This document shows, in pieces, positions 9,776 through 14,222 of a DNA stretch of 14,222 nucleotides. The stretch lies in assembly GCA_027604685.1 (NCBI GenBank), contig JADHYX010000486.1, forward strand, positions 665 through 14,886. Direction: 5' to 3'. The DNA is from Lobulomyces angularis (taxonomy: Eukaryota > Chytridiomycota > Chytridiomycetes > Lobulomycetales > Lobulomycetaceae). Each line of letters begins with the position of its first letter. Within the stretch, counting starts at the first letter, position 1. Made by a program: the position numbers and the translations under genes. The notes under the pieces were generated by a model. It searched no databases. It saw nothing but the letters and a program-made list of their open reading frames with translations, and was not told where the DNA came from.

Positions 9776-12700
9776 TTAATATTGTGTACTACTTGCATAC
9801 CATGCTGTCACATCTCCTTTATCATTGATGACAGGAACAGCTAAAGTTCTAAACTTTTTATATTCTCCATTTTCACTTTGCAATCTAGTCTTTAATTCAA
9901 ACTCAACTTTTTCCTTATTTGCTTTGGCAAAACTTTCTTTACTAGGTTTTAAGTCATCAGGATGTAAAAGAGCCTCAGTAAAAACGTTAAACTTTTGTCC
10001 TTCGTCGATTCCAACAAAGTTTCTAAATTTAGAATTCGTATATAATGTGTTTCCTTTACAATCACACTTCCAAATCAATTGAGGAAGGTTTTCAGGGAAA
10101 ATCAATAACTCGTCTTGTATAGAGTGTGAACCGTGTACATCACTGCTGGTTCCGTAAAATCCATCGACATCTCCAGCTGATGAGAAAGAAGGTGTGCCTT
10201 TAATTAAATACCACCTGTAGTTTCCATTTTCAGATTTGAATCTGCTGGTAACCTCAAAAGAAGTTTTATGCTTTAGAGCCTCCGTGAAACTGGAAATTGA
10301 TTTTGCAACATCATCTTTATGCACCACCTTTTTATAACAAAATTAAAAAAAAATTTATATTCACACAAAAAAAAAAAAAAAAATGAATACCTCTGAAGAA
10401 AAGATATCGATTTTTGAAGTGGAGTAATCTATTCCAGTAACCTCTTTGTATCTTGGATTTGCATACAAGAGTTCTCCTTCGTTATTTACGTGCCATAATA
10501 TTGCCGTTATTGAGTTTGGTAAAACAGATAGTTCCATTTGCAAAATTTCTGAAGCATTAATGTCTGTGCATGAGCCGCACCAAAATTGAATATTTCCCTC
10601 AACGTCAAACATTGGGGTACCTCTAGTTAAAAACCATTTGTAGTTTCCTTCTGCAGATTTTATTCTCATTTTCAATTCAAATGGCATTTTTCCTTTATTT
10701 GATTTCAAAAAAGTTTCTTTGGAGCTTTTTAAATCTTCCAGGTGAATGATGTCTGGTGAAAAAAAGTTAACTGTTGACAGGTGATCTGATTGAACTCCAG
10801 TGTAATTAATAAACTTTTTATTGAAACTCATTGCTACACCTTTAATATCAATTTTCCAAATCAGTTGTGGCAGACAGTCATCTTCAGCTTGTTTAGCTAT
10901 TGCATTTTGGGTTTCTACTGTCAAGTCTCTGATGATGGCAGTAAATAAGTGGAATCCATCTTTTTTTTTTTTTTTTTTTTTTTTATAATACCTTCCATAA
11001 CTTCACTCACAGATACATGAATTGGGAAAATGGTACCATCTTGTCTTTGTCCTTTGACTTGCACACCACGTCCTATGGCTTTTTTTACTCCAGTTTTTAA
11101 ATAATTGTATAAATCTAAATATTGTTAAGAAAAAAAAAAAATAAAACAAAATAAAAAAAAATAAAAGGAATTCTTTTGGGCTTACGATCATCATGATTTT
11201 CTCTGTACTCAGGTGGCATTAGTTCCTTAATATTTTTATTAATGGCAGCTCCATCAGTATAACCAAACATTTTCTCAGCAGATGCGCTAATAAAAATTTT
11301 AAAAAAAAAAATTAATATATATATATATTATATGTCAATTAATAGGAAATTTACTTGAATCTCTGAATAAAACCTCGAGGATCAATGGAAACAACTCCGT
11401 CAACAACACTATCCAACAAGGATTTTAGTACTTTTCTCTCTAACATGGCTTTGGTTTCAGCACCTCTAATGTGAGCCTCCATTTCCAACTCCCTTTCTTG
11501 TGCCTGGATAGCTTCCTGCAGTTCAGTTTCATCATTTTTTTTCAAGTCTTTTATGTCAACGTCTTGTTGCCATTCCAACTCCATGATAAATCTTTGAAAC
11601 TCTTCTTCTTTTTCTTTTTTTTCATTTGAGGCTTTCTTTTTTAACTTTCTTAACTTTTCAAACTGCTGTTCTCTCAGCGCTGATAGCTGCTCTCTCATTT
11701 TATTTAATTGCTCCTCAGCATTTTGTTGTTGGGTATCCAAGCTTACATTTTTTTCATGTGAATCATCATCGTCTTCTTCAGCTGCAAAAATAAAAAAATT
11801 ATGTTAGTAATATAAGGTGAACAATCAAAAAAAAATACCTTCAATCAAATTAATTCGAGGTGAATCTGAATTTTTTTTGGCTCCCGCAGCATGTTTAATA
11901 TTGGAATCACTTCCTTGCCTGGTATGAGATAACGATTCCGGTTTGGAATGGGTACCCACACTTCCAGATTCTGATCCATCCTCACTGCCATCATTGCTTC
12001 CTCCACTACTTTGCAATGCACTTCCAGTTCTCCTTTTTTTTTGTGTCAAGTCTCTACCGAGAATTATTGACCAGTGCTTTAATCTCTTGGTTTTTCTTCC
12101 TTTTTGAGCTTTACGTAACTGGCGTAGTTGAAGTCGATGTACATTTTGTAATCTACAAAAAAAAAAAAATTAAATAAAATAATTTTTTTAATTTTGTTAA
12201 ATCTGAACAAAAAAAAAAAATTATTATTTTTAATACTTTTTTAATTCAATTAAATTTTTAGCCTGAATTATTATAACTTTTAAGGACAATTCGGTAGTAG
12301 CAATTCTTTCCTTTTCCAAAAGATAATCAATTTTTTGTTTTGCTGCTAATTCTTTTTCTTCAACTTCGTGTTTTGAATGCAAGTTTTGAAGCTCTTCGAT
12401 CATTTGCTAAAATTCAAAAAAAAAAATTATTTTGTAAGCAAAAACGAAAAAAAATTTAAAATGTAATGGTTATTTGTTTTAATAAAAATTAAAAAAAAAA
12501 AAAATTTTACAGTTTCTAGATCGACCTTATCTTTATTTCGGTCAAAAAGAAAATTGTATAATTTTGATAAGATTCAAGAGTTTTGTCAAATTACCTTTGA
12601 AATGTCTCAGTTCTATTCTTTGAAATTCACATATTTGATCTAATTTTTTTTTGTCCAAATCTTTTTGGTAGTTCATTTTTGAATGAAACTCTTTCATCGC

Positions 12701-13662
12701 ATCTGCACGATGTTCCTCAGTTAAGTGACGAATTTTTAATTCAACCAATATTCTAAATATTTTATTTTTAATTTTTTATTATGTTTTTTACAAAAAAATA
12801 GCGTTTTACCTTTGATCAGAAATCTTTCTTTCTTCAGCAGCATTAAATTGCTTGATTTGTTTTAAATGCCTTTCCTCCATATGTTCTACCAATCTAGCAC
12901 TTTTTTCTCTGTCATCGCAGAGTGTCTGTTTTTCATCTTGAGTTTGCTTGCACGCAGCTTCTTGCTCGTGAGTTCTGTTATACAACGCTTTAGTTTCTCT
13001 AGACTGCTGACGTAAAAATTTTTTTGTTGCTTTTCTTTTCGTCATATCTGCAGTACCAGTTTCTTGCATCGTTTTTAGGGCCTTCATTTCCTCACTTTGT
13101 CTTGCTTTTAAATTTGCTAGTTCTCTTTCATCTTGAAGTATAAAAAATGCTTCTTCGTTTTTATGAAATAGTTCATTTTCTCCAACAAATATCTCATCTT
13201 CAATCTTTTTAATATAAAAAAAAAAAAATTTTTAATTATCAATACAAGTGTTTTTTTGTTATTATCATTAATTTTTTTTTTTTAATTTGTTTTTTTACCT
13301 TTAGACTTTCACCGAGAAGTTGGCCAATTAAGGAATCAATTTTTGACTTTTTTTAGTAATAAGAAAAAAAAAAAAAATGTTAATTTTTAAAACTAAAATT
13401 AACAAAGAAATTTAGTATATACTTGTTGTGTTCTTTTAAACCCACTACCACCGGTAGTCTTGCGGTTTCCATCAACTTTAGCTACATATTCTGCCAACTT
13501 TCTTTCATTTTCATCTTGATAAACTTCAACAGTGTCATTAACCAAGTCTTTTGCAGATGCAACCGTTGTTGCTTGAATGAGGTTTTCCAGAGGATTAGAA
13601 GTGGTGGTAACAGATTCTGAAATTAGTGCTGAATTTTCAGCAGGAATAAAAGGACATGACAT
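9776..13662 (-). CDS. Gene B: coiled-coil protein with FixL-like PAS plus three further PAS domains
   Basis: Exons (minus): 13662-13423, 13346-13299, 13204-12810, 12752-12595, 12530-12511, 12406-12237, 12152-11839, 11781-11355, 11286-11186, 11114-10992, 10959-10391, 10327-9776 (TAA); 1038 aa. Layout: a Ser/Thr-rich start; a coiled coil about 97-345; a basic then Ser/Gly/Asp linker; an acidic patch (452-455); a second coiled coil (464-565). PAS1 (569-679) resembles bacterial FixL in order: FNASAEKMFGY, KELMPPEYRENHD, KTGVKKAIGRG, RQDGTIFPIHVSVSE and IIRDLT. His622 sits at the heme-ligand position, but the distal Arg of FixL is Val642. PAS2 (695-808), PAS3 (812-926) and PAS4 (936-1036) are of the PAS_3 type; PAS2 and PAS4 both begin LPQLIWK. 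There is no kinase, cyclase or DNA-binding domain, membrane segment or signal peptide. Inferred to be a cytosolic sensor acting by protein contacts. Confidence 0.9.
10960..10991 (-). other. 32-nt, nearly pure poly(A) intron 10 of gene B
   Basis: Between GAAG and ATGGATTC the minus strand reads GTATTAT, 24 A and a final G, so the acceptor AG is made by the last A of the run. Removing it joins the two halves of PAS1 in frame (SEVME-DGFHLF). Read through, it gives TAA at the third codon. There is no pyrimidine tract and hardly room for a branch site. The homopolymer length may be under-counted in the assembly. Confidence 0.75.
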
Positions 13663-13981
13663 TTTTTTTTTTTATATAAAGGAAATATATATACGAATGC
13701 TTTCTTTTAATTTTTTTCTTTTTCTTTTAATAAAAAAAACCCAACAAATGTATTATATGCTTGGTATAAAAAGATTATAGAATTTTATTAACAAATTTCT
13801 TTCTTTTTTTTTTAATCCTTTTTATTTTTTATTTTTTTTTAAATAATATTTATAAAAAGAAAAATTAAAAATTTGTTTTTTTTTAATTTTCTTTTTTTTT
13901 GAAATTTTTTTTTCCTGTTTAAATAAAGAATCACAACATAAATTATTAATTTTTTAACCTATTTTAAAAAGAAAAATTTGA

Positions 13982-13988
13982 CCAATCA
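13982..13988 (+). promoter_or_regulatory. CCAAT-box candidate upstream of gene B
   Basis: CCAATCA, identical to the heptamer upstream of paralogue A, lies 320 bases before the gene B start codon and 12 bases from a row of GTCA motifs. It is a candidate NF-Y/HAP site by sequence only. Confidence 0.3.
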
Positions 13989-13999
13989 GACAAAAAAAA

Positions 14000-14022
14000 G
14001 TCAAAAACAGTCACCAAAGTCA
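14000..14022 (+). promoter_or_regulatory. Three GTCA motifs about one helical turn apart
   Basis: GTCA occurs at 14000, 14010 and 14019, spaced 10 and 9 bases, so the copies face the same side of the helix. The reverse complement, TGAC, is a bZIP half-site in many eukaryotes. Binding is inferred. Confidence 0.3.
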
Positions 14023-14085
14023 TAATTAGTGTTTTTTTTTTTTTTTTTTTTTTTAACAAACGAATGAAAAATCTTTGTTATATGT

Positions 14086-14136
14086 TGTCATAATATATAA
14101 GAAAAAAAAAACTTTTATTTTTTCATAATTATGACA
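14086..14136. repeat. Perfect 9-bp inverted repeat TGTCATAAT / ATTATGACA
   Basis: The arms are 14086-14094 and 14128-14136, with 33 bases between them. A related GTCATAATTA copy is at 14019-14028. The core GTCA also matches the spaced motifs nearby, so these may be sites for one dimeric factor rather than a hairpin. Confidence 0.4.
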
Positions 14137-14169
14137 GAAAAAAAAAATAATAATTTAAATAAAAATTAA

Positions 14170-14222
14170 ATGGAGAATGAAAAAAAAATTTATCTTAAAA
14201 CTTTCATTAAAAAAATATCAAT
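14170..14222 (+). CDS. Possible start of a plus-strand gene running off the right edge
   Basis: ATG at 14170 opens 17 codons (MENEKKIYLKTFIKKIS) with no stop before the edge. Its composition is less homopolymeric than the flank, and it would be divergent from gene B. Too short to identify; it may be chance. Confidence 0.3.
   Translation, partial: MENEKKIYLKTFIKKIS

Larger units (their letters stand above)
13663..14169. other. Intergenic region upstream of gene B, possibly a divergent promoter
   Basis: About 500 bases with poly(T) and poly(A) tracts at both sides and a less AT-rich island at 13970-14140. The island holds a CCAAT box, three spaced GTCA motifs and a 9-bp inverted repeat. No protein-coding exon was found. 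A 12-codon ATG frame at 14130 ends in TAA just before the possible plus-strand start at 14170, and could act as an upstream ORF. Confidence 0.45.

Noticed and set aside
1..14222. Bacterial origin, suggested by FixL-like and PAS_3 domains
   Set aside because: The domains are split by spliceosomal introns in conserved phases and fused to coiled coils, with eukaryotic genes around them. Ancient transfer of the PAS domain cannot be excluded, but this is not bacterial DNA.
1..14222. Poly(A) runs as retroposon tails
   Set aside because: Runs occur in nearly all introns and gaps on both strands with no target-site duplications or reverse-transcriptase sequence; they reflect the base composition.
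1..14222. Reassigned stop codons (ciliate-type code)
   Set aside because: All frames join without internal TAA, TAG or TGA once short introns are removed, and all three serve as predicted stops.

Overview
The window is nuclear DNA of a eukaryote. It is very AT-rich, and nearly every gap and intron is built from poly(A)/poly(T) runs. Six genes can be rebuilt. All need many very short introns (about 32-155 nt, mostly 40-100, GT..AG) spliced out to give continuous reading frames. The predicted ends use TAA, TGA and TAG, and none of these occurs inside the joined frames, so the standard code fits and ciliate-type codes do not. A GPI-type surface protein, a TMEM42-like protein, a CKAP2-like spindle protein and dense tiny introns would suit an AT-rich zoosporic or early-diverging fungus or another opisthokont/amoebozoan relative. 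This placement is an inference only; no marker gene fixes the lineage. No rRNA, tRNA, CRISPR array or transposon was seen.

Layout, left to right: (A) 67-2417, minus, a coiled-coil/PAS protein cut off by the left edge; (C) 3135-4299, minus, a single-pass membrane protein with a Ser/Thr-rich outer part; (D) 4563-7405, minus, 11 exons, a 757-aa protein resembling the mitotic spindle/microtubule family CKAP2; (E) 7619-8216, minus, a 165-aa secreted, probably GPI-anchored protein with a four-copy DKP repeat; (F) 8811-9594, plus, a 141-aa TMEM42/EamA-like membrane protein; (B) 9776-13662, minus, 12 exons, a 1038-aa full-length paralogue of A. At the far right a possible plus-strand gene begins at 14170, divergent from B.

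The main result is the A/B pair. These are large soluble proteins made of a long N-terminal coiled coil, a Ser/acidic linker, a second coiled coil, and then a PAS domain strikingly like the bacterial oxygen sensor FixL. Both keep the histidine at the FixL heme-ligand position. B goes on with three more PAS domains and ends without a kinase or any other output domain. All eight complete introns of A lie at the same place and phase as in B, and the ninth, cut by the window edge, has its donor at the matching site. Six exons have identical lengths in the two genes. One splice acceptor in A appears to read TG instead of AG, and one intron of B is only 32 nt and almost pure poly(A).

The genes between A and B (surface protein, GPI protein, spindle protein, small transporter-like protein) show no obvious shared pathway with the PAS proteins, so this is a dispersed local duplication rather than a functional cluster. 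Exon joins were made by eye from splice signals, frame continuity and A/B comparison. No database search was run.
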